From assembly GCA_029859485.1 (NCBI GenBank), contig JAOUDB010000108.1, forward strand, positions 1-7,664: a stretch of DNA of 7,664 nt, in the 5' to 3' direction. A program made the translations under genes and the position numbers. This stretch comes from Desulfuromonadales bacterium. GTDB taxonomy: Bacteria > Desulfobacterota > Desulfuromonadia > Desulfuromonadales > BM103. Of this stretch, positions 1-6,110 are shown piece after piece. A model generated the notes under the pieces. It had not been told where the DNA came from. It did no database searches and saw only the letters and a list, made by a program, of their open reading frames with translations. The first letter of the stretch is position 1. Every line of letters starts with the position of its first letter.

Positions 1-397
1 AGGGGACCGCAGCCAGATCGTCTTCGAGAATTTTGGCCGGATCGAGCAGCACCACGTGATGTTCCGGCAGGGTGGTTGCCAGGCGGATGTCTTCGCTGGT
101 GCTTTCCAGCACCACAGTGCCGGTTGCAGCAAAAGCGAAATTGGCCCCGGTCAAACCGACGGCGGCCGTGGCAGCGCCCTGACGCAGATCATTTTCCACC
201 AGCGTGACTCCGGCTGCCTTGAAAGTGGGAACCAGGTCAAGCCGTTTTGCCGAGGCAAAATCCGGCACCATGACCGAACCCGTCGCCAGTTGCTTGACGT
301 AGTCCACCACGGCTTCAACACCTGCGACAATAGAAACCTCAGCGCCTACGGCGCGGGCGGCTTCACTAAAAGCTGTAACCAGCTTCTCTTCTTGCAT
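1..397 (-). CDS. lutC: LutC/YkgG-family LUD-domain protein (lactate utilisation), 5' part only
   Basis: The first 132 codons are visible; the gene runs off the left edge of the window. LUD-domain proteins of the LutC/YkgG/LldG type are cytoplasmic components of the iron-sulfur L-lactate oxidation complex (LutABC or LldEFG), which converts lactate to pyruvate. The best diagnostic stretch is residues 81-97 (GLTGANFAFAATGTVVL), matching the family's G-x-T-x-A-x-xAI-A-x-TGT core, followed by R105 and LPEHHVVLLDPAKI (110-123), which resembles the usual 'LP..HI.V....KI' segment. The ATG at 397 is preceded by AGGAG (410-406) at 8-nt spacing. It is the first gene after its own promoter, so partner lut genes would be expected to the left. 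LutB also contains a LUD domain, but the short N-terminus without ferredoxin motifs favours LutC. Substrate is inferred from the family, not shown by the sequence. Confidence 0.82.
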   Translation of the reverse strand, partial: MQEEKLVTAFSEAARAVGAEVSIVAGVEAVVDYVKQLATGSVMVPDFASAKRLDLVPTFKAAGVTLVENDLRQGAATAAVGLTGANFAFAATGTVVLESTSEDIRLATTLPEHHVVLLDPAKILEDDLAAVP

Positions 398-413
398 GAG
401 ACGAACTCCTCAT

Positions 414-436
414 AATTGGTCAGACCATTAATTGGT
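414..436. promoter_or_regulatory. Putative GntR/FadR-type operator at the lutC promoter
   Basis: TGGT (417-420), CAG, ACCA (424-427), TTAAT, TGGT (433-436). The TGGT-N3-ACCA core with AATT on its left flank fits the AATTGGT-N3-ACCAATT operators of PdhR/LldR-type GntR regulators, which often control lactate or pyruvate genes. It begins 2 bp downstream of the -10 box. A 17/20-identical copy lies upstream of the TRAP gene at 6021-6040. The regulator itself is not encoded in the window. Confidence 0.6.
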
Positions 437-438
437 TT

Positions 439-467
439 ATCGTATGGGTCGCCCTGCTTCAAGTCAA
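439..467 (-). promoter_or_regulatory. Sigma-70-type promoter of the lutC-like gene
   Basis: Reading the minus strand, TTGACT (467-462) and TACGAT (444-439) are separated by exactly 17 nt. A T-rich run (eight T, 476-469) just upstream of the -35 box could act as an UP-like element. The predicted start lies around 430-434, inside the operator at 417-436, so bound protein would be expected to repress. The promoter sits in the gap between the activator gene (ends 522) and lutC (starts 397), so lutC does not depend on read-through from the activator gene. Confidence 0.65.
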
Positions 468-521
468 GAAAAAAAACAAACACTGTTTTCACAATTTCGT
501 GAACAGATCATTTTTTATTCT

Positions 522-1967
522 TTATTCCCGAACCAAAGGAATCTGATATCTCGCCATCTTCTTATAAAGCACGGTACGATGGATACCGAGCAGCTTGGCG
601 GCCTTGGCCTTGTTGTTGCCAGTTAACTCCAAAGCCTTGCGCACGGCCTCGCGTTCCGCCTCGGCGACGACTGCACCCAGGTCCCATTGGCCACCTTTCA
701 AGGCTGTAAGAGTCGGTCGACTCAGATAAAAAGGCAGGTCGCAAGCGTCAATGTTGTTGCCTTCAATGGTAAAAGCAGTGCGTTCCAGAACATTGATCAG
801 TTCTCGGATGTTGCCAGGCCAATGATAGCCATCCAGCACATTTTCTGCTGATGGGGTCAGTTGATAGCGAGAGCCCGGATAGTTTTCGGCAATCTTGGCC
901 AGCAGATGCCTGGCCAGTGGGATGATGTCTCCCTGACGTTCACGCAGCGGCGGCACATCAAGGGAAATAACATTCAAGCGATAGAAGAGATCTTCTCTGA
1001 ACAGTTTCTGTTTGACCATCGTCTCCAGATCACGGTTGGTGGCGGCGATAATCCGAAAATCACTTTTGAGTATTTGATTGCCTCCCACCCGCTCGAAAAG
1101 CTTGTCTTCCAGAACGCGCAGCAGCTTGGGCTGCAGCTCAAGAGGCATCTCACCGATCTCATCCAGAAACAGGGTGCCGCCGTCAGCCAATTCCAACTTG
1201 CCCGGCTTTCCACCGGGTTTGGCTCCGGTAAAAGCACCCTCCGTGTAACCGAACAGCTCTGCTTCAAAAAGTTCTTTAGGGATCGCCGCGCAATTGATGT
1301 GAATTGACGGTTTCTTATGCCGAGCACTGCGCATGTGAATCGCCTGGGCAAACAACTCTTTACCGGTTCCCGATTCCCCGGTCAGGAGAATCGGCAGATC
1401 GGTAAGCGCAGCTTTGATCGCGGCCTCTTTCAGAGCAACGATCGGCGCGCTCTCACCGCGGATACTATCGAAATTGTACCGGCTGGACCGCAGCGCATTC
1501 AGCTCTTTTTCATACAACTTCAGCTTTGTCTCCAACAGACTGAGGTTGTTGGCCAACCGACCCACATCGCTGACCTGTTTAAACATGATCTGACCGAATA
1601 CGGCAACGACCTTGCCACCCTCAAAGATTGGGATGCGCTGAACCACCATATCCCGTCCCCTGGTGGTAAAGAGCTGATTGAGCTCGGCCTTGCCGGTTCT
1701 GGCAACAATATGCATGCGGCTGCCTTCGAGAACCTCGGTGATATGTTTACCGATCACTTGTTCGGCCTCGATGCCCAGAAAACGGGCATAAGGCCGATTG
1801 AAATAGAGGATATTGCCGTCTTTATCAGTGACTACGGCACCATTCTCAATATGGTCGAAAATCAGATTGGCAAGCTTCAATCGGCGGCTGATCTCTTCCC
1901 ATTGTCCTTCGGACGGTAAAGTCGCCTCTTGCATTCCATGCTGCGATTCCGACCCAAGTACATTCAT
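522..1967 (-). CDS. PAS-domain sigma-54 enhancer-binding transcriptional activator
   Basis: A cytoplasmic activator that would remodel RNA polymerase-sigma-54 by ATP hydrolysis. In the 481-residue form, residues 30-130 are a PAS sensor domain ([16 protein letters not shown]), 137-165 look like a coiled-coil linker, 165-400 form the AAA+ module, and 436-475 are a Fis-type helix-turn-helix ([20 protein letters not shown]). AAA+ landmarks are Walker A GESGTGKE (197-204), the sigma-54 contact loop GAFTGA (244-249), Walker B GGTLFLDE (263-270) and the arginine-finger region REDLFYRL (324-331). All appear intact. There is no receiver domain, so a small-molecule signal sensed by PAS is more likely than phosphorylation. 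I chose the ATG at 1967 because AAGGGGG lies 5 nt upstream; a GTG at 1982 would add five residues with a weaker ribosome site. Divergent from the 3-hydroxybutyrate operon, it is the probable activator of the sigma-54 promoter there. P. aeruginosa PA2005/HbcR is a functional parallel; orthology is not shown. Confidence 0.93.
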   Translation of the reverse strand: MNVLGSESQHGMQEATLPSEGQWEEISRRLKLANLIFDHIENGAVVTDKDGNILYFNRPYARFLGIEAEQVIGKHITEVLEGSRMHIVARTGKAELNQLFTTRGRDMVVQRIPIFEGGKVVAVFGQIMFKQVSDVGRLANNLSLLETKLKLYEKELNALRSSRYNFDSIRGESAPIVALKEAAIKAALTDLPILLTGESGTGKELFAQAIHMRSARHKKPSIHINCAAIPKELFEAELFGYTEGAFTGAKPGGKPGKLELADGGTLFLDEIGEMPLELQPKLLRVLEDKLFERVGGNQILKSDFRIIAATNRDLETMVKQKLFREDLFYRLNVISLDVPPLRERQGDIIPLARHLLAKIAENYPGSRYQLTPSAENVLDGYHWPGNIRELINVLERTAFTIEGNNIDACDLPFYLSRPTLTALKGGQWDLGAVVAEAEREAVRKALELTGNNKAKAAKLLGIHRTVLYKKMARYQIPLVRE

Positions 1968-1992
1968 GCGTGCCCCCTTCACATTGTCTCTT

Positions 1993-2012
1993 TTTGGCTA
2001 CATGTAGCCAAA
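1993..2012. promoter_or_regulatory. Perfect 20-bp palindrome upstream of the activator gene
   Basis: TTTGGCTACATGTAGCCAAA is identical to its reverse complement over all 20 bases. It lies 26-45 bp upstream of the chosen ATG of the activator. In RNA it could form an 8-bp stem with a CATG loop, but no T-run follows it on the minus strand, so it does not look like a terminator. An operator for autoregulation or for another dimeric regulator is the more likely reading. Confidence 0.5.
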
Positions 2013-2122
2013 TGTGGTCAACCTGCCTCGACCCGTTCCTGCAGCAACTCGGATCGTCGCATATTCTATTGCTAACCCACAGGACCAGAAGCGTTTTTTG
2101 TCTATTTCTGGCACCCCTGATC

Positions 2123-2150
2123 ATTCTACTGCAACTATCTCCAGATTCAA
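2123..2150 (-). promoter_or_regulatory. Candidate sigma-70 promoter for the activator gene
   Basis: On the minus strand TTGAAT (2150-2145) is followed after 16 nt by TAGAAT (2128-2123). The match is 4/6 and 5/6 to the -35 and -10 consensus. The transcript would have a leader of about 150 nt containing the 1993-2012 palindrome. Another TAGAAT occurs at 2068-2063 but lacks a convincing -35 box. Confidence 0.33.
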
Positions 2151-2240
2151 GACAAGGGTAGCTCTCTGAAAATGTGTAGTCAAGAGAATACACTTATTCC
2201 GGCTGCAGGCCTTTCGTAGCTTTATTTAAGCATGGTTAAA

Positions 2241-2257
2241 GCTTTACAACGTAAAGC
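2241..2257. promoter_or_regulatory. Inverted repeat, candidate upstream activating sequence
   Basis: GCTTTAC (2241-2247), AAC, GTAAAGC (2251-2257): perfect 7-bp arms with a 3-nt spacer. Its centre is about 100 bp upstream of the start predicted from the sigma-54 promoter at 2324-2339, which is the normal distance for enhancer sites of sigma-54 activators. The stretch CTTTACAACG recurs at 2313-2322, directly before the -24 element. Confidence 0.45.
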
Positions 2258-2323
2258 CTAACACCTCGTAATCATAGTGTCTTTTCCTTGTGAGCAAAAA
2301 TAACCGGGGCACCTTTACAACGC

Positions 2324-2339
2324 TGGCTCACAACTTGCT
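2324..2339 (+). promoter_or_regulatory. Sigma-54 (-24/-12) promoter of the 3-hydroxybutyrate operon
   Basis: TGGCTCACAACTTGCT has the invariant GG (2325-2326) and GC (2337-2338) separated by 10 nt, and differs from TGGCAC-N5-TTGCW at one defined position. It faces the thiolase gene and is divergent from an encoded sigma-54 activator. I checked the other GG-N10-GC possibilities between it and the thiolase start by eye and found none. The predicted start is near 2350, leaving a leader of about 219 nt. Confidence 0.68.
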
Positions 2340-2568
2340 CTATTATTAAAACCATAACGATGTTTTATTTTTTTACCAACATATGGTAACGGCTGAGAGA
2401 TATGGGCACGGCAATACATCAAACAGTCGGATTCGAGCCATTTGACAATACGTTCTTTAGCGTTACGTTTGAACTGTCGGCCAAGAGGCTTATGACTCAC
2501 GTTATTGGTAGGGCACGCATATCGAGTGACTTAAGAATATTCCACAACACTACGTCAGGAGAAACAGA
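2340..2568 (+). promoter_or_regulatory. Long 5' leader of the 3-hydroxybutyrate operon
   Basis: About 219 nt between the predicted sigma-54 start and the thiolase ATG hold no convincing gene. Visible elements are an inverted repeat TTACCA-ACATA-TGGTAA (2373-2389), a possible secondary sigma-70 promoter TTGACA (2442-2447)/TACGTT (2464-2469) with 16-nt spacing, and the ribosome site AGGAG (2557-2561). I recognise no known riboswitch. An open frame on the minus strand at 2315-2500 would overlap the promoter and shows no familiar motif. Confidence 0.4.
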
Positions 2569-3744
2569 ATGAACGAGGTTTTCATTGTTGAAGCACGACG
2601 CACACCTTTTGGCTCTTTTGGTGGCGCTCTGAGCGATATTTCAGCACCGGACCTGGCCAGCCAAGTGATGCGTGACCTGCTTCACCGCTCACAGCTCCCG
2701 GCCACAGCGATCGACGAAGTGATCGCTGGCCAGGTTCTCCAGGGCGGCTGCGGCCAGGCTCCGGCGCGCCAGGCGATGCGCAAGGCCGGCCTTCCGGACA
2801 GCGTCCACGCCATGACCATCAACAAGGTCTGCGGCAGCGGCCTTAAGGCGATTATGCTCGCAGCCGACTCCATTCGCCTGGGTGACGCAACCTGCGTGAT
2901 TGCTGGCGGCATGGAAAGCATGTCACTTGCCCCCTACGCCCTCCCTACGCTTCGCACCGGACAACGCATGGGACACGCCCAGGCCCTTGACCTGATGGTT
3001 TTCGACGCCCTGCAAGATCCCTACAGCAATCGTCACATGGGCGAGATCACCGAAATCTGGGTCGAGCGACACGGTCTCAGCCGTGAGGACCAGGACCTGT
3101 ACGCCGCCCGCTCCTACCGCCTGGCCCAGGCAGCTGTTGCCGCAGGCACTTTCACCGATGAGTTGACTCCGGTGGTCAAAAGCAGTCGCAAGGGCGACGT
3201 CACCATTGATCAGGATGAGGAGCCAGGCCGCGGCAACGTCGACAAGTTGTCCAGCTTGCGCCCTGCGTTCAACAAAGATGGCACGATCACAGCCGGCAAC
3301 GCCTCGACTATCAATGACGGCGCCGCCTTTGTTCTGGCCTGTTCCAAACAAGCGATGGAACGTCATAACCTGAAACCAATCGCCCGACTGGTCGCCTCGG
3401 CGACCAACAGTATCGCCCCGAATGACTTTGCCGAAGCGCCGATCGGCGCCATCCAAAAAGCCATTGCACGGGCCGGCCTGACCCTGGCCGACATCGACCT
3501 GTTCGAGATTAATGAAGCATTCGCCGCAGTACCACTGGTTGCCATCCGCGAGCTTGGCATCGACCCCGACAAGGTCAACGTCAACGGCGGAGCTGTTGCA
3601 ATCGGTCATCCGGTCGGCGCCAGCGGCGCACGACTTGCTGTGACCTTGATCCGTGAGCTACAAGCCCGGCAGCAACGCTACGGTGTTGCCAGCCTTTGCA
3701 TCGGCGGCGGAGAAGCTGTCGCCGCCATCTTCGAACGCTGCTAG
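2569..3744 (+). CDS. atoB: Acetyl-CoA C-acetyltransferase (thiolase)
   Basis: Cytoplasmic thiolase II: acetoacetyl-CoA + CoA gives two acetyl-CoA, the last step of 3-hydroxybutyrate/acetoacetate breakdown (reversible in principle). At 391 residues it has the normal family length. The nucleophilic cysteine is C88 in NKVCGSGLKA (85-94), NEAFA lies at 315-319, the catalytic histidine is H347 in GHPVGASGAR (346-355), and the second active cysteine is C377 in CIGGGEAVA. This last motif has E-A where many thiolases have Q-G or M-G, and GEITEIWVERHGL (158-170) departs from the usual G-x-TAENVA stretch. AGGAG sits 7 nt before the ATG. It is the first gene of a three-gene operon, only 16 bp from the CoA-transferase, which fixes the substrate as acetoacetyl-CoA by context. 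The symbol atoB is used for function; phaA or thlA would be equally reasonable. Confidence 0.93.
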   Translation: MNEVFIVEARRTPFGSFGGALSDISAPDLASQVMRDLLHRSQLPATAIDEVIAGQVLQGGCGQAPARQAMRKAGLPDSVHAMTINKVCGSGLKAIMLAADSIRLGDATCVIAGGMESMSLAPYALPTLRTGQRMGHAQALDLMVFDALQDPYSNRHMGEITEIWVERHGLSREDQDLYAARSYRLAQAAVAAGTFTDELTPVVKSSRKGDVTIDQDEEPGRGNVDKLSSLRPAFNKDGTITAGNASTINDGAAFVLACSKQAMERHNLKPIARLVASATNSIAPNDFAEAPIGAIQKAIARAGLTLADIDLFEINEAFAAVPLVAIRELGIDPDKVNVNGGAVAIGHPVGASGARLAVTLIRELQARQQRYGVASLCIGGGEAVAAIFERC

Positions 3745-3760
3745 CCTTTAAGGAGAACCA

Positions 3761-5128
3761 ATGAAACCGATCTTCACCGATGCTAAAGCCGCTCTGGAAG
3801 GGCTGGTTGCAGACAACATGACCATTGCCGCCGGTGGCTTTGGCCTCTGCGGCATTCCCGAAAAACTGATTCTGGCCTTGCGCGACTCCGGTGCCAAGCA
3901 GTTGACACTGGTCAGCAACAACGCGGGGGTTGATGATTTTGGCCTCGGCCTGCTATTGCAGACCCGCCAGATTCGCAAGATGATCTCCTCTTACGTGGGT
4001 GAAAACGCTCTATTTGAGAAACAATTTCTTGATGGCGACCTTGAGCTGGAACTTACGCCACAGGGCACCCTCGCCGAAAAGTTGCGCGCCGGTGGAGCAG
4101 GCATCCCGGCATTCTTCTCCCGCACCGGTTACGGCACATTGTTAAGCGAAGGCAAAGAGACCAAGGATTTTAATGGCATCTCCTATGTTATGGAAGAGAG
4201 CATTCAAGCCGATCTGGCGATCGTCAAGGCCTGGAAAGCCGACAAAGCAGGCAACCTGGTGATGAACAAGACGGCCAACAACTTCAACGTTGCCTGCGCC
4301 AAAGCTGGCCGCGTCACGGTGGCCGAGGTCGAAGAGATCGTTGAGATTGGTGAACTCGATCCGCACCAGATACATGTTCCCGGCGTCTATGTCGACCGCC
4401 TCGTGCTCGGCAGCAACTACGAGAAACCGATTGAACAGCGCACCGTTTCCGGTGCCGGCATTTCGGCCAAGGGCTTCAACCCGCAACGCGAATGGATGGC
4501 CAAGCGAGTGGCCCAGGAACTGACGGACGGCGCCTATATCAACCTCGGCATCGGCATGCCGACCCTGGTCGCCAACTTTATCCCCGAGGGCATACAGGTC
4601 ACCCTGCAGTCTGAGAACGGCCTGCTCGGCATCGGCCCTTTCCCGACCGAGGACCGGCTCGACCCTGATCTGATCAACGCCGGCAAACAGACCATCACCG
4701 CCCTGCCCGGAGCCAGCTACTTCGATTCTTCGGAATCCTTCGCCATGATCCGCGGTGGCCACATCGACCTGTCGGTGCTTGGCGGCATGCAGGTCAGCAG
4801 GACCGGTGACCTGGCCAACTGGATGATCCCCGGCAAGATGGTCAAGGGACCGGGCGGTGCCATGGATCTGGTCTCCGGCGTCAAGAAAGTAGTGATTATG
4901 ATGGAGCATTGCGCCAAAGACGGCTCGCCAAAGATCCTCGAGCAGTGCGACCTGCCGGTCACCGGCCGCCAAGTGGTCGACCTGCTGGTGACTGACCTGG
5001 CGGTCTTCACCGTAGATGCTGAAGCAGGACTGATACTGACCGAGATCTCCCCTTTCTCTAGCTTAGAGGACGTCCGCAAGGCCACCGGCTGCGCATTCCA
5101 GGTTGCTGACACTCTTAAAAGCAACTGA
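3761..5128 (+). CDS. scoAB: Fused succinyl-CoA:3-oxoacid CoA-transferase (A+B domains)
   Basis: Transfers CoA from succinyl-CoA to acetoacetate, giving acetoacetyl-CoA and succinate, in the cytoplasm. Residues 1-228 match subunit A ([10 protein letters not shown] at 25-34, the SCOT-type glycine-rich CoA loop), and about 243-455 match subunit B (NLGIGMPT at 261-268). The catalytic glutamate is E285 in [11 protein letters not shown], which forms the glutamyl-CoA intermediate. [19 protein letters not shown] (341-359) is a further B-type signature. Bacterial enzymes are usually two separate polypeptides of about 230 and 215 residues; here they are joined in frame by a short linker (about 229-242), as in animal SCOT. 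The [10 protein letters not shown] loop favours the succinyl-CoA type over AtoDA. AAGGAG lies 5 nt before the ATG. The gene is 16 bp after the thiolase and 28 bp before the dehydrogenase. Confidence 0.93.
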   Translation: MKPIFTDAKAALEGLVADNMTIAAGGFGLCGIPEKLILALRDSGAKQLTLVSNNAGVDDFGLGLLLQTRQIRKMISSYVGENALFEKQFLDGDLELELTPQGTLAEKLRAGGAGIPAFFSRTGYGTLLSEGKETKDFNGISYVMEESIQADLAIVKAWKADKAGNLVMNKTANNFNVACAKAGRVTVAEVEEIVEIGELDPHQIHVPGVYVDRLVLGSNYEKPIEQRTVSGAGISAKGFNPQREWMAKRVAQELTDGAYINLGIGMPTLVANFIPEGIQVTLQSENGLLGIGPFPTEDRLDPDLINAGKQTITALPGASYFDSSESFAMIRGGHIDLSVLGGMQVSRTGDLANWMIPGKMVKGPGGAMDLVSGVKKVVIMMEHCAKDGSPKILEQCDLPVTGRQVVDLLVTDLAVFTVDAEAGLILTEISPFSSLEDVRKATGCAFQVADTLKSN

Positions 5129-5156
5129 TCGATCACAACCATAAAGGAGAAGCTGC

Positions 5157-5915
5157 ATGTCACAAAAAGTTGCTGTTGTTACCGGCGCTGCCAGCGGCAT
5201 CGGCCTCGCCGTCGCTGAAGCTCTGGCCGCGGGAGACTACCGGTTGGTCATGGCTGATGTCAATACCGAGTCTGGCCAACGCGAAGCCGATCGCCTCAAT
5301 GCTTACTTCGTCCATGCTGACCTCACAGACCGCACGGCCTGCAAAGCCTTGATCGACGCGGCGGCAGCCAAGTTCGGTTCGGTCGATGTGCTGATCAACA
5401 ATGCCGGCATCCAGCATGTCAGCCCGGTGGAAGATTTCCCCGAGGACAAGTGGGACTTCATTATCCGCCTGATGCTGACCGCTCCCTTCCTACTCACCAA
5501 GTACGCCTGGCCACACATGAAAGCAGCCGGATGGGGCCGGGTGATTAACATCAGTTCGGTGCACGGTCTTCGCGCCAGCGAATTCAAATCGGCATACATC
5601 AGTGCCAAACACGGCATCATGGGATTAACCAAAACCACCGCTCTGGAAGGCGGGCCCTTCGGCATCACGGTCAACGCCATCTGTCCGGCCTACGTGCGCA
5701 CCCCGCTGGTCGACAATCAGATTGATGCCCAGGCAGCATCCCACGGGATTCCCAGGGAAGAGGTCATTGGCAGCATCATGCTGAAGAAAGCTGCAATTAA
5801 AAGGATGATTGAACCGAGTGAAATAGGTGCCGCCGCCATGTATCTCTGCTCAGATGCCGCCGGCTGCATGACCGGCACTGACTTTACCATCGACTGCGGT
5901 TGGACCGCCTGCTGA
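5157..5915 (+). CDS. bdhA: 3-hydroxybutyrate dehydrogenase (short-chain dehydrogenase)
   Basis: Oxidises (R)-3-hydroxybutyrate to acetoacetate with NAD+. At 252 residues it is a classical SDR. The cofactor loop is TGAASGIG (9-16), D34 at the end of the second strand (LVMADVN) favours NAD over NADP, NNAG is at 81-84, and the catalytic residues are S134, Y147 and K151 (YISAK). GIQHVSPVEDFP (84-95), NISSVHGL (131-138), FKSAY, and AICPAYVRTPLV (174-185) are strongly reminiscent of bacterial BdhA rather than a generic SDR. Where many family members have the fourth catalytic residue Asn (N-L-T-x-x-F), this protein reads MLTAPF (106-111). AAGGAG lies 7 nt before the ATG. Last gene of the operon; it supplies acetoacetate to the two upstream-encoded enzymes. 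I see no clear hairpin terminator after it. Confidence 0.9.
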   Translation: MSQKVAVVTGAASGIGLAVAEALAAGDYRLVMADVNTESGQREADRLNAYFVHADLTDRTACKALIDAAAAKFGSVDVLINNAGIQHVSPVEDFPEDKWDFIIRLMLTAPFLLTKYAWPHMKAAGWGRVINISSVHGLRASEFKSAYISAKHGIMGLTKTTALEGGPFGITVNAICPAYVRTPLVDNQIDAQAASHGIPREEVIGSIMLKKAAIKRMIEPSEIGAAAMYLCSDAAGCMTGTDFTIDCGWTAC

Positions 5916-5984
5916 ACTGGAAGATTTATGACCACTCGACCGGCAGCAAAAAACGATATGATACAACACTGTTTGTTTTTTCTC

Positions 5985-6013
5985 TTGACCTGCTAGACAA
6001 GATTGGCTAACGT
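5985..6013 (+). promoter_or_regulatory. Sigma-70-type promoter of the TRAP operon
   Basis: TTGACC (5985-5990), 17 nt, TAACGT (6008-6013). The -10 box is weak (3/6), but the -35 region plus the preceding T-rich stretch (5966-5992) is 24/27 identical to the same region of the lutC promoter, which supports it. The predicted start falls near 6020, at the edge of the operator. Confidence 0.5.
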
Positions 6014-6020
6014 TCAAAAG

Positions 6021-6040
6021 TGGTCATACCAATTATTGGT
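6021..6040. promoter_or_regulatory. Putative GntR/FadR-type operator upstream of the TRAP operon
   Basis: TGGTCATACCAATTATTGGT: TGGT-N3-ACCA-N5-TGGT, 17/20 identical to the site at the lutC promoter (417-436). It lies 7 bp downstream of the proposed -10 box, so binding would block initiation. ACCAATT on the right flank fits the PdhR/LldR-like consensus half. Confidence 0.6.
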
Positions 6041-6059
6041 CGCACATTCAGTCTTGCTA

Positions 6060-6075
6060 ATGGTCACGTGACCAT
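6060..6075. promoter_or_regulatory. Perfect 16-bp palindrome in the TRAP operon leader
   Basis: ATGGTCACGTGACCAT equals its own reverse complement. It repeats the TGGTCA half-site start found in both operators, but with TGGT and ACCA spaced by 6 instead of 3. Its centre is about 41-42 bp (four helical turns) from the centre of TGGTCATACCA. It may be a second operator, an unrelated E-box-like site, or a leader hairpin. Confidence 0.4.
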
Positions 6076-6110
6076 GATAAACCCATAACCCAAGCAAAGG
6101 AGATCCCACT

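Noticed and set aside
56..415. Plus-strand frame over the lutC-like gene
   Set aside because: The minus-strand LUD-domain reading is clearly the coding one, with its own ribosome site and promoter.
488..503. TTCAC-AATTTC-GTGAA hairpin after the activator gene as a terminator
   Set aside because: Only 5 AT-rich pairs, and the T-run follows after a gap of about 11 nt on the minus strand; that T-run is better explained as part of the lutC promoter.
861..1919. Long plus-strand open frames opposite the activator gene
   Set aside because: They are antisense shadows of a gene with complete AAA+, PAS and Fis motifs; none has a familiar domain.
2402..2418. GGGCACGGCAATAC as a sigma-54 promoter
   Set aside because: It resembles the -24 half but lacks GC at the required 10-nt distance.
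2442..2469. TTGACA/TACGTT as the main promoter of the thiolase operon
   Set aside because: The -35 box is perfect but the -10 box is weak and the spacing is 16; the sigma-54 element with a neighbouring sigma-54 activator is better supported. It remains a possible secondary promoter.
2315..2500. Minus-strand 61-codon open frame in the operon leader
   Set aside because: It overlaps the sigma-54 promoter and leader, has no recognisable motif and shows no ribosome site I could defend. I treat it as chance, although a decayed gene cannot be excluded.
2923..3609. 228-codon minus-strand frame opposite the thiolase
   Set aside because: Shadow frame against an intact thiolase with all catalytic residues; no start context or motif supports it.
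4142..4972. 276-codon minus-strand frame opposite the CoA-transferase
   Set aside because: It lies entirely antisense to a well-supported enzyme and shows no domain signature; long antisense frames are common in GC-biased coding DNA.
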